NCBI RefSeq assembly: GCF_007570825.1
Contig: NZ_SUNB01000001.1
Span: 124,001 to 188,000, forward strand
Reading direction: 5' to 3'
Length of the DNA stretch: 64,000 bases
Source of the DNA: Pleionea sediminis
GTDB lineage: Bacteria > Pseudomonadota > Gammaproteobacteria > Enterobacterales > Kangiellaceae
Under the pieces are notes generated by a model. The model had not been told where the DNA came from and did not search any database. It saw only the letters and a program-made list of their open reading frames with translations. The translations under genes were made by a program, and so were the position numbers. This document shows positions 39,580 through 49,282 of the stretch, piece after piece; position 1 is the first letter of the stretch; every line of letters begins with the position of its first letter.

Positions 39580-41490
39580 TTAATTTTGTTGCTCAATACG
39601 CTCTTGGAACTTTACTACGTCGGCGTTTTCTTTTGCGGCATCAATAATTGCCTGATATCCAATTTCTTGCATAGAACGGCGAATTCGAGACTCAGCCTGT
39701 TTCTTTTCAGCCTCAGTCAACTTAGCTGTTTCTGGAGTGATAACTTCTGTTACTTGCACAACAGCAAAGTCGCCACTTAGTAATTCTTCTCCAACAGCAA
39801 CAGGCTTACCATCAACCGGTTTTGGTGCCTTAAATGCCACTCTAGTGATATCGAATCCAAGCTCCGATGAGTTTCGGCGAACTTTTTCACCAACTTTCCA
39901 CTCAGCATTCAATTCAGCAATCTCATCATCAATATTCTCAGAATCATTTAGTTTCGCAACAAGACTTTCTCCTTTCTGCTTCGCTAATTCACGAGACTTA
40001 TCAATTTTAAGTGCAGTAGTAACTTCTTCTTTAACTTCTTCTAAAGATTTAGTCCGCTTCTGAGTATGCTCAGCTTTTCTCATAACAATAAGATGACCTT
40101 CAGAAACTTCAATCGCTCTGGAGTTGCGCTCATCCATTAATACAGGTTGACTATAGGCTTCACTGACAACGTCTTGATTAGCGAATACACCATCTCCACC
40201 AGAAGGAGGGAAAGCGTCACTGGTTTTAATATCTAAGCTAGCTTCGGCAGCGGCGGGAGACAGTGAGCGATAGTTTTCGAATGCCAATGTCGAAATTTTT
40301 TCTTTCTTAATATAAAACTGCTTCTCTGCCTCATCTGTTTTGAGTCGATTCGCAATTTCATCTTTTACTTCTTCAAGAGCTCGTACTTCACCTTCTTTAA
40401 CTTCAAGTAACTTGACTAAGTGATATCCAAACTCCGTCTTAACAGGAGCCGATACATCACCAGCTTGCGCGAGTTCAAACATTGCTTTTTCGAACTCTCC
40501 ATCCATTACACCTCGTCCAACGAAGCCAAGGTCACCACCTTGTTCAGCAGAAAAGTCTTCGGATTCAGCTTTAGCCACTTCTGCAAAGTCTTCTCCACTC
40601 TCGATACGTTGTGCTAGAGTATTGATTGTGTTTAGTGCTTCCTCGTCGGAACGCTCATCAGTTTTTATGAGGATATGAGCGACTCGGCGCTCTTCTTCTT
40701 CGCGATAAAGCTCTTGATTATTAGAGTAATACTCTGAAATTTTCTCATCAGGGATTTGAATATCTTTTTTCAAATCATCCACTTTCAATTCAATATATTG
40801 AACCGAGAGCTTTTCCGGTATTTCATAATTACCTAAATTATTCTGATAGTAAGTATTAATCTCTTCGTCAGTTAACGAAACTTTTTCTTCGAAAGGTTTC
40901 GCCTCGATAACAAGAGCTTTCACCGAGCGCTGCTGTTGCTCAAGTGCCACTCGAGTTTCAACTTCATAGGGCATCGCTACCTGGGTAGAACTAAAGATAT
41001 TAACAAATTGCGATTGGGTAATTTCATCAGCTATTAATCCTTGAAGATAATTTCTGGTCCACCCACGCTGAACGAGAAATCGATCAAGAGCTGCTGTAGA
41101 AAAGCTTCCATTTTCCTGAAAAACAGGTATTTCTTTAACTCGTTTTTGTATTTGGCTGGGAGAAGCACGGAAACCCAAATCAGAAACTTCTTGAGACACT
41201 AGTTCCGCATTAATTAACTTATCAAGAACATTCAATCGAAATTGCTTTTTTCGCTCCTCAGTCGGAAACATTGCGTCGAATTGCTCACCATATCGAGCTG
41301 ATTCCGATTGGATCGCATTTTGCCACTGACTACCGGTAACTTCTTCACCATTTACCGTCGCGATAGCTTCAGCACTTGTTCCGCCGGCGCTTGACGTAAA
41401 ATAACCCGCAAATACGAATGAAATTACGATTATTGCTAATACAAATTTGAACCAAGGCTTTTGAACGCCCGTCCGAATACTCTCCATCAT
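39580..41490 (-). CDS. ppiD: Membrane-anchored peptidyl-prolyl isomerase/chaperone PpiD
   Basis: PpiD sits at the SecYEG exit and helps fold secreted proteins. The 636 residues include a short cytoplasmic N-terminus, one helix (FVLAIIVISFVFAGYF, about 15-32), a SurA-like N-terminal domain, a parvulin domain (about 265-365: RVAHILIKTDERSDEEAL; GGDLGFVGRGVM; TEFGYHLVKL) and a C-terminal region. MMESIRTG matches the E. coli start. The hupB-tRNA-ppiD order is seen in related bacteria. Its own terminator lies downstream. Confidence 0.93.
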   Translation of the reverse strand: MMESIRTGVQKPWFKFVLAIIVISFVFAGYFTSSAGGTSAEAIATVNGEEVTGSQWQNAIQSESARYGEQFDAMFPTEERKKQFRLNVLDKLINAELVSQEVSDLGFRASPSQIQKRVKEIPVFQENGSFSTAALDRFLVQRGWTRNYLQGLIADEITQSQFVNIFSSTQVAMPYEVETRVALEQQQRSVKALVIEAKPFEEKVSLTDEEINTYYQNNLGNYEIPEKLSVQYIELKVDDLKKDIQIPDEKISEYYSNNQELYREEEERRVAHILIKTDERSDEEALNTINTLAQRIESGEDFAEVAKAESEDFSAEQGGDLGFVGRGVMDGEFEKAMFELAQAGDVSAPVKTEFGYHLVKLLEVKEGEVRALEEVKDEIANRLKTDEAEKQFYIKKEKISTLAFENYRSLSPAAAEASLDIKTSDAFPPSGGDGVFANQDVVSEAYSQPVLMDERNSRAIEVSEGHLIVMRKAEHTQKRTKSLEEVKEEVTTALKIDKSRELAKQKGESLVAKLNDSENIDDEIAELNAEWKVGEKVRRNSSELGFDITRVAFKAPKPVDGKPVAVGEELLSGDFAVVQVTEVITPETAKLTEAEKKQAESRIRRSMQEIGYQAIIDAAKENADVVKFQERIEQQN

Positions 41491-41532
41491 AACGAGATAC
41501 CTGAGTGATTCTTGCTTTCTAATAATTAATGT

Positions 41533-41554
41533 TGATAAAAAAAACGCGCCCCGA
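41533..41554 (-). terminator. Terminator of the hupB-tRNA transcript
   Basis: On the minus strand AACGCGCC, a short loop and GGCGCGTT are followed by a long T-run, 18 bases after tRNA-Asp. No other terminator lies between hupB and this point. Confidence 0.88.
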
Positions 41555-41571
41555 AAGGCGCGTTCACTTAC

Positions 41572-41648
41572 TGGCGGAGCGGACGGGACTCGAACCCGCG
41601 ACCCCCGGCGTGACAGGCCGGTATTCTAACCAGCTGAACTACCGCTCC
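41572..41648 (-). tRNA. tRNA-Asp (GTC)
   Basis: 77 bases form a full cloverleaf with acceptor GGAGCGG/CCGCTCC, the TTCGAGTC T-loop, anticodon GTC in CCTGTCACG and an encoded CCA end. It follows tRNA-Val in a pair downstream of hupB. Confidence 0.97.
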
Positions 41649-41705
41649 TAAATCAGTTATTCAATTCACGACTTTTCGAAAACTGAACATATCCCACCCA
41701 AAAAT

Positions 41706-41781
41706 TGGTGGGCGCTACTGGGCTCGAACCAGTGACCCTCGCCTTGTAAGGGCGATGCTCTCCCAACTGAGCTAAGCGCCC
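41706..41781 (-). tRNA. tRNA-Val (TAC)
   Basis: 76 bases with acceptor GGGCGCT/AGCGCCC, anticodon TAC in CCTTACAAG, the T-loop GTTCGAGC and an encoded CCA. It starts only 12 bases after the hupB stop, so it is probably cut from a hupB-tRNA transcript. Confidence 0.97.
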
Positions 41782-41793
41782 AACAAAGGCGCG

Positions 41794-42066
41794 CTAGTTT
41801 ACCGCGTCTTTTAATGCTTTACCAGCTTTAAATGCAGGAACTGTTGCTGCTGGAATTTGAATTTTTTCTTTAGTTTGTGGATTAAGGCCAGTACGCGCTG
41901 CACGCTGTTTTACACTGAACGTACCAAAGCCAACAAGTGCGACTTGATCGCCTTTGCGTAATGATTCTGTAATTGAGTCTAAGGTTGCGTCTAAGGCTCG
42001 ACCTGCAGCCGCTTTTGAAATGTCCGCTCCAGCTGCAATTGCATCAATCAATTCTGATTTATTCAC
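41794..42066 (-). CDS. hupB: DNA-binding protein HU-beta
   Basis: HU compacts and bends DNA. The 90-residue protein matches HU along its full length: [33 protein letters not shown] and the DNA-arm region [19 protein letters not shown]. The start is GTG at 42066, preceded by AAGGGGAAG. A clear sigma-70 promoter lies upstream (42155-42184). It follows lon, the usual order, and runs into two tRNA genes. Confidence 0.96.
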   Translation of the reverse strand: MNKSELIDAIAAGADISKAAAGRALDATLDSITESLRKGDQVALVGFGTFSVKQRAARTGLNPQTKEKIQIPAATVPAFKAGKALKDAVN

Positions 42067-42154
42067 TCAACTTCCCCTTGTAATTGTTGTGTGTTTAAAA
42101 GTCGTTGGATGTATTATTCACTTTATTACACCACCGACCGAAGTGCGAGCGAAC

Positions 42155-42184
42155 TTTATACCAATTGGATAAATTGACTGTCAA
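42155..42184 (-). promoter_or_regulatory. Sigma-70 promoter of hupB
   Basis: On the minus strand TTGACA (42179-42184), an 18-base spacer and TATAAA (42155-42160) make a near-consensus promoter about 90 bases before the hupB start. The rest of the 283-base lon-hupB gap shows nothing else I can name. Confidence 0.75.
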
Positions 42185-42349
42185 GCAACTTGTCGTCTGA
42201 AGCCAGTATTTATGCGGCCTAGCGCTCAATTTTTCACAGCTTCGACGGTTCTTTAACCAATTTACACAATAGAAATTCGAACTCGCGTATTTATTATTTA
42301 ATTGCAAGTATTTAGTGCAAAGCAATATTAATTTTTTTAGCGATAATAA

Positions 42350-44767
42350 TTAATGCGCTTTGTTAATCGTTTCGCTTGATTCATCTTTCGTTAAAACAGT
42401 CGAATCGGTAACAACTTTCTCGTCTTCTATTTTTACAGGAGATTCAGAAAATGCGACCTCCATAACTTCGTCGATCCACTTTACAGGAATAATTTCCAAA
42501 TCGCCTTTAATATTTTTCGGAATTTCTTCGAGGTCACGCATATTATCTTTTGGAATTAATACTTTTCTTATTCCACCTCGATGCGCAGCTAAAAGCTTCT
42601 CTTTTAATCCACCAATTCTGAGCACTTCGCCGCGCAAAGTAATCTCTCCTGTCATGGCAACTTCCGACAAAACTGGAATACCAGTTAAGCTCGAAACTAA
42701 TGCAGTGCACATTCCAATACCTGCGCTAGGACCATCTTTTGGTGTTGCACCTTCAGGAACATGAACATGAATGTCTAATTTTTCATAAAAATCGGCATCA
42801 ATACCAAGACGTTTCGCACGACTACGAACAACTGTCATAGCCGCTTTGATCGATTCTTGCATAACATCACCCAGTTGTCCGGTAAAAAGAGTTTTACCTT
42901 TACCAGGCGTTGCCATTGCTTCAATTGTTAATAAATCGCCACCCACTTGTGTCCAAGCTAAGCCTGTTACTTGACCAACACGATGTTCTTCAGACGCTTT
43001 GCCAAAATCATACTTTTCAACACCCAAATATTTTTCAATATTTTTTTCTGAAACAACTTGCTTCTTATCTTTTGGTTTTAGCGTTAAATTCTTGACAACT
43101 TTGCGACATATCTTAGCTATTTCTCGCTCGAGTGACCGAACACCGGCTTCTCTGGTATATCGTTGTATGATTTTACGAATCGCTTTTTTATGAATAAGTA
43201 GTTCATTCTCTTGCAGACCGGCGCTTTCCATTTGCTTCGGAACTAAATAACGTTCTGCAATTGCAAGTTTTTCATCTTCGGTATAACCCGGAATACGAAT
43301 CACTTCCATACGATCCAATAATGGCTCAGGAATATTCATTGAGTTGGCAGTACACACAAACATTACTTCAGACAAGTCATAATCAACTTCAAGATAATGA
43401 TCGTTAAAAGTATTGTTTTGTTCAGGATCTAAAACTTCTAATAATGCAGACGAGGGATCACCACGCATATCAGATGCCATCTTATCAATTTCATCAAGCA
43501 AGAAGAGTGGATTCTTAACTCCGATTTTTGCCATTTTTTGAATAACTTTGCCCGGCATAGAGCCAATATAAGTGCGTCGGTGACCACGAATTTCAGCTTC
43601 GTCTCTTACCCCACCTAGAGACACTCTTACATACTCACGACCGGTTGATTTAGCAATTGAGCGACCTAAAGAAGTTTTACCAACTCCAGGAGGCCCAACT
43701 AAACACAATACCGGCCCTTTTATTTTGTCGACTCTTTGTTGAACAGCTAAATATTCTAAAATTCTTTCTTTTACTTCTTTTAAACCATAGTGATCGTCAT
43801 CAAGTACTTTTTCTGCATTGATCAAATCTTTTTTAACGTCACCGCGTTTACTCCAAGGAACACTGATCATCCAATCAATATAGCCCCGAACAACTGTCGC
43901 TTCAGCTGACATAGGAGACATCATTTTTAACTTTTTAAGTTCAGCATCAGCTTTTTCTTTGGCTTCTTTCGGCATGCCTGCTTGTTCAATTTTTTCTTCA
44001 AGCTCAGCTAACTCTTTTGTCGACTCTTCGCCATCACCAAGCTCTTTTTGAATGGCTTTCATTTGCTCATTCAAATAATATTCACGCTGACTCCTTTCCA
44101 TTTGTTTTTTGACGCGACCACGAATGCGCTTTTCGACATGCAGGACGTCTATCTCGCCTTCCATCAGTCCCATTAAATGTTCAAGTCGTTCTTTGACATC
44201 ATCGATTTCAATAATTTTTTGCTTTTCATCGACTTTTAAAGTTAAGTGAGAAGCGACAGTGTCAGTTAAGCGTCCTAAATCAGAAATACCTGACAGCGCT
44301 GACAATATTTCTGGAGGTATTTTTTTGTTTAGCTTGATGTAGCTCTCAAAGAGTTCGGTAGCAGAACGCATCAATGCTTCTGCTTCTGATTCGGGAGGTA
44401 GAGGATCTTCTAGATGTTCAATTTCTGCAAATAAAACCGAATCATTTTCTGCAAAATCTTTTACTCTTGCGCGGCTTTGGCCTTCAACCAAAACTTTCAC
44501 ATTGCCATCAGGAAGTTTTAACATTTGCAAAATCTTTGCAATGCTACCAGTTGTATAAATATCATCCGACTCAGGGGAATCCGTTGCTGCATCTTTTTGC
44601 GCCAGCAATAAGATGTGCTTATCGCCACGACTATTGGCTTCTTCAAGTGCTTGAATCGATTTGCTTCGTCCCACAAAGAGAGGAATGACCATATGTGGAA
44701 AAACGACGACATCCCGCAAGGGTAAAACGGGTACGGTTTCAATTGTGACTGTTTCGCTCTCTGACAT
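42350..44767 (-). CDS. lon: ATP-dependent protease La (Lon)
   Basis: Lon degrades misfolded and regulatory proteins in the cytoplasm. From the ATG at 44767 the protein has 805 residues. It has an N-terminal LON substrate domain (about 10-200), an AAA+ domain with Walker A GPPGVGKTSLG and Walker B PLFLLDEIDKM, and a protease domain with the Ser in KDGPSAGIGM and the catalytic Lys in LRIGGLKEKLLAA. A start 15 codons upstream is in frame but would include the promoter, so it is rejected. The RpoH-type promoter upstream fits heat-shock control. Confidence 0.96.
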   Translation of the reverse strand: MSESETVTIETVPVLPLRDVVVFPHMVIPLFVGRSKSIQALEEANSRGDKHILLLAQKDAATDSPESDDIYTTGSIAKILQMLKLPDGNVKVLVEGQSRARVKDFAENDSVLFAEIEHLEDPLPPESEAEALMRSATELFESYIKLNKKIPPEILSALSGISDLGRLTDTVASHLTLKVDEKQKIIEIDDVKERLEHLMGLMEGEIDVLHVEKRIRGRVKKQMERSQREYYLNEQMKAIQKELGDGEESTKELAELEEKIEQAGMPKEAKEKADAELKKLKMMSPMSAEATVVRGYIDWMISVPWSKRGDVKKDLINAEKVLDDDHYGLKEVKERILEYLAVQQRVDKIKGPVLCLVGPPGVGKTSLGRSIAKSTGREYVRVSLGGVRDEAEIRGHRRTYIGSMPGKVIQKMAKIGVKNPLFLLDEIDKMASDMRGDPSSALLEVLDPEQNNTFNDHYLEVDYDLSEVMFVCTANSMNIPEPLLDRMEVIRIPGYTEDEKLAIAERYLVPKQMESAGLQENELLIHKKAIRKIIQRYTREAGVRSLEREIAKICRKVVKNLTLKPKDKKQVVSEKNIEKYLGVEKYDFGKASEEHRVGQVTGLAWTQVGGDLLTIEAMATPGKGKTLFTGQLGDVMQESIKAAMTVVRSRAKRLGIDADFYEKLDIHVHVPEGATPKDGPSAGIGMCTALVSSLTGIPVLSEVAMTGEITLRGEVLRIGGLKEKLLAAHRGGIRKVLIPKDNMRDLEEIPKNIKGDLEIIPVKWIDEVMEVAFSESPVKIEDEKVVTDSTVLTKDESSETINKAH

Positions 44768-44798
44768 AATGATTACTTCTCGATTTGATTTAGTAACT

Positions 44799-44826
44799 AT
44801 ATGGGGATTCAAATGCGATATTCAAA
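44799..44826 (-). promoter_or_regulatory. RpoH (sigma-32) heat-shock promoter of lon
   Basis: On the minus strand TTTGAAT, a 13-base spacer and CCCCATAT match the sigma-32 consensus (TTGAA and CCCCATNT). The -10 is perfect. It lies about 32 bases before the lon ATG. Confidence 0.78.
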
Positions 44827-44880
44827 TAAAAGCACTAAAAATCCTCTCGGACACGCCAATTAGTGAACGTTGAATGCGAC

Positions 44881-44902
44881 AAAGGCCAGCGAACTGGCCT
44901 TT
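44881..44902. terminator. Hairpin between clpX and lon
   Basis: AAAGGCCAG and CTGGCCTTT form a perfect 9-bp stem with a CGAA loop, 27 bases after the clpX stop. The T-run is short on both strands, so it may terminate only part of the clpX transcripts and let some continue into lon. Confidence 0.65.
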
Positions 44903-44928
44903 TGTTATCAACTTTGGCGCTCAACTCG

Positions 44929-46221
44929 CTATTCAGCTGATGCTTTTTTCCCCTGAGAGTCATTTTCAAAAATGAGCAAAGGATCCGACTCGCCATCTAC
45001 GACGGCCTGATCGATTGCGACCTTTGATACATTTTTCATCGAAGGCAATTTGTACATGGTCTCAAGCAAAACTTTCTCCATTATAGAGCGTAACCCACGT
45101 GCTCCTGTACGCCGCTCCATTCCTTTACGAGCTACGGCTCTTAATGCATCTTCACGAAACTCAAGAACAACATCTTCCATATCAAAGAGTCGACTGTATT
45201 GTTTGGTTAACGCATTTTTGGGTTCTTTTAAAATACGAACGAGAGCTTCTTCATCCAACTCTTCAAGAGTTGCTACAATCGGTAAACGCCCTACAAACTC
45301 AGGAATCAAACCGTATTTCACTAAGTCGTCAGGCTCACAATCACGCAGAACTTCACCTACGTTTTTGCTATCGTCTTTTGAGCGAACTTCAGCACCAAAA
45401 CCGATGCCGCCCTTTTCTGAACGGTCACGAATAACTTTATCGAGTCCAGCAAACGCACCACCACAGATAAACAATATATTTCGGGTATCGACTTGTAGGA
45501 ATTCTTGCTGAGGGTGCTTTCGCCCACCTTGTGGTGGCACTGATGCAACTGTACCTTCAATAAGCTTTAAAAGAGCTTGTTGAACGCCTTCACCAGACAC
45601 ATCACGAGTGATTGATGGGTTATCCGCTTTTCGAGATATCTTATCAATTTCATCGATATAAACGATACCATGCTGAGCTTTGTCGACATCATAATCACAG
45701 CGTTGTAATAGCTTTTGAATGATATTTTCAACGTCTTCACCAACATAACCAGCTTCGGTCAATGTTGTTGCGTCAGCAATGGTGAAGGGAACATTTAATA
45801 GACGCGCCAAGGTTTCAGCCAGCAGAGTTTTTCCGCTTCCCGTTGGTCCAACCAGCAAAATATTCGATTTGCCTAACTCAACTTCATCCCCTTTACCACC
45901 AACTGCCGAATTCAGGCGCTTGTAATGGTTATAGACAGCCACAGAGAGAACTTTCTTCGCCTGAGCTTGCCCAATAACATATTCGTTCAGGGTTTCGTTG
46001 ATTTCTTCTGGAGTTGGTAATTTAACGCCTTCTGACTCTTGTACAATATCCTCGACTTCTTCTCGGATGATATCGTTACACAGTTCGACGCACTCATCAC
46101 AAATAAAGACAGAAGGCCCCGCAATCAGCTTGCGAACTTCATGCTGGCTCTTGCCACAAAAAGAACAATACAGCAACTTGCCATTATCGTCTTTTCCGCC
46201 AGTGCCTTTTTTATCACTCAT
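44929..46221 (-). CDS. clpX: ATP-dependent Clp protease ATP-binding subunit ClpX
   Basis: ClpX unfolds tagged proteins and feeds them to ClpP. The 430-residue protein has an N-terminal zinc finger ([10 protein letters not shown] and CDECVELC), an AAA+ domain with Walker [12 protein letters not shown], pore loop GYVGEDVE, Walker [12 protein letters not shown] and the sensor-2 motif [11 protein letters not shown]. The IGF loop that docks ClpP appears as GIGFGAEV. It lies 165 bases after clpP. Confidence 0.97.
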   Translation of the reverse strand: MSDKKGTGGKDDNGKLLYCSFCGKSQHEVRKLIAGPSVFICDECVELCNDIIREEVEDIVQESEGVKLPTPEEINETLNEYVIGQAQAKKVLSVAVYNHYKRLNSAVGGKGDEVELGKSNILLVGPTGSGKTLLAETLARLLNVPFTIADATTLTEAGYVGEDVENIIQKLLQRCDYDVDKAQHGIVYIDEIDKISRKADNPSITRDVSGEGVQQALLKLIEGTVASVPPQGGRKHPQQEFLQVDTRNILFICGGAFAGLDKVIRDRSEKGGIGFGAEVRSKDDSKNVGEVLRDCEPDDLVKYGLIPEFVGRLPIVATLEELDEEALVRILKEPKNALTKQYSRLFDMEDVVLEFREDALRAVARKGMERRTGARGLRSIMEKVLLETMYKLPSMKNVSKVAIDQAVVDGESDPLLIFENDSQGKKASAE

Positions 46222-46251
46222 GGACTTTCCTCAAATTCGGTTAAAAAAGCT

Positions 46252-46265
46252 ACGGCCTGAGCCGT
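46252..46265 (-). terminator. Weak hairpin with T-run between clpP and clpX
   Basis: ACGGC and GCCGT pair around a 4-base loop, and on the minus strand a six-base T-run follows three bases later. The stem is short, so partial attenuation is the most I would claim. Confidence 0.35.
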
Positions 46266-46386
46266 TTTAAGCCGATATACTCTATATGTTAGCCGTTTTT
46301 GACGTTTTGTCATCATTTCGCAGCGTCCAATAGAGCAGATTTGCAGACTTATAGCAAGTAGCTATGTCGCCTTTCAATAATAAGAG

Positions 46387-47004
46387 TTAATTATCTCTAT
46401 TTTCTAATACCTTATCGACAATACCATATTCCTGAGCCGTTGCGGCACTCATGAAATTGTCTCGATCGGTGTCTCGCTCAATATCCGCCAGTTCTCTGCC
46501 AGTGTGGAACGCTAGTATTTCGTTCAATTTAGCACGCATTTGAAGAATTTCTTTGGCGTGTATCTCAATATCAGAGGCTTGTCCCTGAAATCCACCCAAA
46601 GGTTGATGAATCATTATACGAGAATTCGGCAATGCACACCTTTTTTCCTTTGCTCCTCCGGCCAGCAAAAATGCGCCCATGCTGCATGCTTGTCCAATAC
46701 ACAGCGTACTAATGTCTGGCTTAATAAATTGCATCGTATCGTAGATGGACATTCCAGCAGTAACAGAGCCGCCCGGAGAATTAATATACAAATAAATGTC
46801 TTTCTCTGGATTTTCTGACTCCAAAAATAGCATCTGGGCGACTACTAAATTAGCCATATGATCTTCGACTTGCCCAACGAGAAAAATAACCCGCTCTTTT
46901 AAAAGTCGAGAATAAATGTCGTAAGACCGTTCACCTTTTGCGGTTTGCTCAACTACCATAGGTACCAAAGTTGCCGCAGTTTCGAGATGCTTCTTGTCCA
47001 GCAT
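46387..47004 (-). CDS. clpP: ATP-dependent Clp protease proteolytic subunit ClpP
   Basis: ClpP forms the 14-subunit proteolytic chamber. The ATG at 47004 has AGGAG upstream and gives 205 residues, matching the family; an in-frame start 18 codons earlier is rejected. The catalytic Ser is in [11 protein letters not shown], His in MIHQPLGG and Asp in [23 protein letters not shown] is also conserved. It follows tig with a terminator-like hairpin between. Confidence 0.97.
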   Translation of the reverse strand: MLDKKHLETAATLVPMVVEQTAKGERSYDIYSRLLKERVIFLVGQVEDHMANLVVAQMLFLESENPEKDIYLYINSPGGSVTAGMSIYDTMQFIKPDISTLCIGQACSMGAFLLAGGAKEKRCALPNSRIMIHQPLGGFQGQASDIEIHAKEILQMRAKLNEILAFHTGRELADIERDTDRDNFMSAATAQEYGIVDKVLENRDN

Positions 47005-47079
47005 ATTTTCTCCTATTATTCGCAACGGACGATATTGGATTTTTGGCTTCACTACCAATATTTATTTAGCTTATTAAAA

Positions 47080-47124
47080 TAAAAAGCCCGGAACCTAAAC
47101 TATAGCAGCATTGGCCCCGGGCTT
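47080..47124 (-). terminator. Terminator after tig
   Basis: AAGCCCGG (47084-47091) and CCGGGCTT (47117-47124) pair across a 25-base loop. On the minus strand the stem is followed by TTTATTTT, between the tig stop and clpP. Confidence 0.65.
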
Positions 47125-47180
47125 AAATTTTTTTATTGAGTTATTAACCACTTAACTGGAGCGGTTAATAACCAAACAAA

Positions 47181-48479
47181 TTAACGTTTTTGATCCATAA
47201 TTTCTTTAAAGCTAGTTTCTTTATCGGTTACTTTTGCTTCAGATAAAACTAGATCAACGACTTTTTGTTCTAGCACTAATTGCTCAATTTGAGATAAACG
47301 AGACTTATCTTCTTTATACCAACTGATAACTTCTTCTGGCTGCTCATAAACAGATGCTAACTCTTCAAGCTGAGAATCTATGTCAGCATTTTCGGCTTTT
47401 AACTCTTTGGCTTTAATGACACCACCAATAACCAATCCCAGCTTCACACGACGCATCGCTTGTTCTTCGAACATAGATGCCGGTAAGTTAGCCGCCATAT
47501 CCTCATTTCCGCCGTATTGCGAAATCATTTGTTTTCGCATCGCATCTATTTCTGAGTCAACCGCTGCTTTAGGAGCTGTAATATCGTCATGAACTTTAAG
47601 CAATCCATCCATAACCTGCTCTTTAACTTTAGAGCTTAATGCGTTTTTAAGTTCACGCTCCATGTTAGCACGGACATCTTCTTTCATTTTATTGATGTTA
47701 CCGTCCTCGACACCTAACGCTTCCGCTAATTCACCAACTTTTGGCAACTCTTTTTTGTTAACCTTATGTACAGTTGTCTTAAATACCGCTTCTTTGCCTG
47801 CCAAATTTTCCGCATGATAGTCTTCAGGGAAAGTCACCTTCACTTCGACTTCATCACCAGCTTTTGCATCGACTAATTGATCTTCAAAACCAGGAATCAT
47901 TGAGCCTGTCCCTAGTTCAAGAGGATGATTTTCCGCTTTTCCACCTTCAAACTCTTCACCATCAATAGAACCCACGAAGTCAATAACAACCTGGTCACCC
48001 TCTTTCGCTTTACGTTTAACTTCAACCCAGCTTGCACGCTGCTCTCTCAAAGTGTCCAGCATGTCGCTTAAGTCTTCATCTTTAACTTCAGCTGTCAGTT
48101 TTTCCACCTCGATGCCAGAAAGATCTTTTATTTCAACTTCTGGATAAACTTCAAAGGTTGCAGTGAACTCGACATCCTGACCTTCTTCGTTTTTCGTTGG
48201 CTCAACAAATGGAGCTCCTGCAGGAGTGATTTTTTCTTGAATAATGGCTTTGTAGAAGTACTGCTGCATCAACTCGCCTAAAACTTCATGACGAACGCTA
48301 TCACCAAATCGCTTCTTTACCACTTTAAAAGGCACTTTTCCTGGGCGGAAACCGTTTAGACGGACAGTGCGTGACAGTTGTTGTAAGCGCTTTTGCGCCT
48401 CAGTATCCACATCTTCAGCAGGAATACTGACCGTTAATTTACGCTCTAAAGCTGACGTGGTTTCTACTGAAACTTGCAT
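47181..48479 (-). CDS. tig: Trigger factor, ribosome-associated chaperone
   Basis: Trigger factor binds the ribosome exit and shields nascent chains. The ATG at 48479 (MQVSVETTSALERKLTV) gives 432 residues, as in E. coli. The ribosome-binding motif is NGFRPGKVP, the FKBP-type isomerase domain covers about 155-240 (GDQVVIDFVGSIDGEEFEGG; GTGSMIPGFEDQL), and a helical C-terminal chaperone domain follows. The longer in-frame start overlaps the tRNA-operon terminator and is rejected. Confidence 0.96.
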   Translation of the reverse strand: MQVSVETTSALERKLTVSIPAEDVDTEAQKRLQQLSRTVRLNGFRPGKVPFKVVKKRFGDSVRHEVLGELMQQYFYKAIIQEKITPAGAPFVEPTKNEEGQDVEFTATFEVYPEVEIKDLSGIEVEKLTAEVKDEDLSDMLDTLREQRASWVEVKRKAKEGDQVVIDFVGSIDGEEFEGGKAENHPLELGTGSMIPGFEDQLVDAKAGDEVEVKVTFPEDYHAENLAGKEAVFKTTVHKVNKKELPKVGELAEALGVEDGNINKMKEDVRANMERELKNALSSKVKEQVMDGLLKVHDDITAPKAAVDSEIDAMRKQMISQYGGNEDMAANLPASMFEEQAMRRVKLGLVIGGVIKAKELKAENADIDSQLEELASVYEQPEEVISWYKEDKSRLSQIEQLVLEQKVVDLVLSEAKVTDKETSFKEIMDQKR

Positions 48480-48513
48480 TGCAATACTCCAAAAAATTCT
48501 CGTATTAAATAGC

Positions 48514-48538
48514 AAAAAGCCGCCTACGATTGGCAGCT
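48514..48538 (-). terminator. Terminator of the four-tRNA operon
   Basis: On the minus strand AGCTGCC, a 7-base loop and GGCGGCT (one G-U pair) are followed by a T-run. It lies between tRNA-Leu and tig. Confidence 0.78.
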
Positions 48539-48602
48539 ATGCTGTGCATTGATAAAATTCAGTATGCGGGGGGTTGTGCGGCAAGATACATTCAAAGAAA
48601 AC

Positions 48603-48687
48603 TGGTGCGAAAGGAGAGACTCGAACTCTCACGCCTCGCGGCACTGGAACCTAAATCCAGCGTGTCTACCAATTCCACCACTTTCGC
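48603..48687 (-). tRNA. tRNA-Leu (TAG)
   Basis: 85 bases with a long variable arm, acceptor GCGAAAG/CTTTCGC, anticodon TAG in the loop TTTAGGT and an encoded CCA. It is the last gene of the four-tRNA operon. Confidence 0.96.
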
Positions 48688-48790
48688 GTTTTCTTTAAAA
48701 TCCCTGACATGATGTGGTATCGGCCCTAGTGCTACACCACCCTACATGCTATGAGCCGCTGTCATTTCATACTAATTATCGGCTCAACTC

Positions 48791-48866
48791 TGGGGTGAGT
48801 GATGGGATTTGAACCCACGACAACCGGAATCACAATCCGGGGCTCTACCAACTGAGCTACACCCAC
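48791..48866 (-). tRNA. tRNA-His (GTG)
   Basis: 76 bases with acceptor GTGGGTG/CACTCAC, anticodon GTG in the loop TTGTGAT and an encoded CCA. The extra 5' G (position -1) that marks tRNA-His is encoded at 48867 opposite the discriminator C. Confidence 0.96.
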
Positions 48867-48923
48867 CATAAACTTTAACTTATGTCCTGGCCAAGTTCGG
48901 CCCCACCAGCTGCCAAACAAGTT

Positions 48924-49000
<77 letters not shown>

Positions 49001-49036
49001 TATGTAACCTAAAACCATGAACATAAGCAATAAAAC

Positions 49037-49113
49037 TGGTCGGGGAAGAGGGATTTGAACCCCCGACATCCTGCACCCAAAGCAGGCGCGCTACCAGACT
49101 GCGCTATTCCCCG
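49037..49113 (-). tRNA. tRNA-Pro (TGG)
   Basis: 77 bases with acceptor CGGGGAA/TTCCCCG, anticodon TGG in the loop TTTGGGT and an encoded CCA. It is the first gene after the strong promoter at 49146-49174. Confidence 0.96.
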
Positions 49114-49145
49114 ATATCTCGTTCGTTGCCTCACGAGGAGCGCGC

Positions 49146-49174
49146 ATAATACTGATTTCGGTGGGTATCGTCAA
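49146..49174 (-). promoter_or_regulatory. Sigma-70 promoter of the tRNA operon with GC-rich discriminator
   Basis: On the minus strand TTGACG, a 17-base spacer and TATTAT are followed by GCGCGC. The GC-rich discriminator is typical of stable-RNA promoters shut off by ppGpp. It lies about 35 bases before tRNA-Pro. Confidence 0.85.
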
Positions 49175-49282
49175 CAACCAAAAACATTTTATTATACGAT
49201 TTTTCAGGCTTTCAACTCTGAACATTTCCTGAGAAAATACTCCACCAATCAATTGGGTTAATTTGTGGACAAACAATATCTT

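Noticed and set aside
45050-45511. 153-codon open frame antisense to clpX
   Set aside because: Ser/Arg-rich shadow of clpX; the real gene is unambiguous.
47032-47061. 7-base inverted repeat ATATTGG/CCAATAT upstream of clpP
   Set aside because: Short arms with a 16-base spacer in AT-rich DNA; too likely by chance to annotate.
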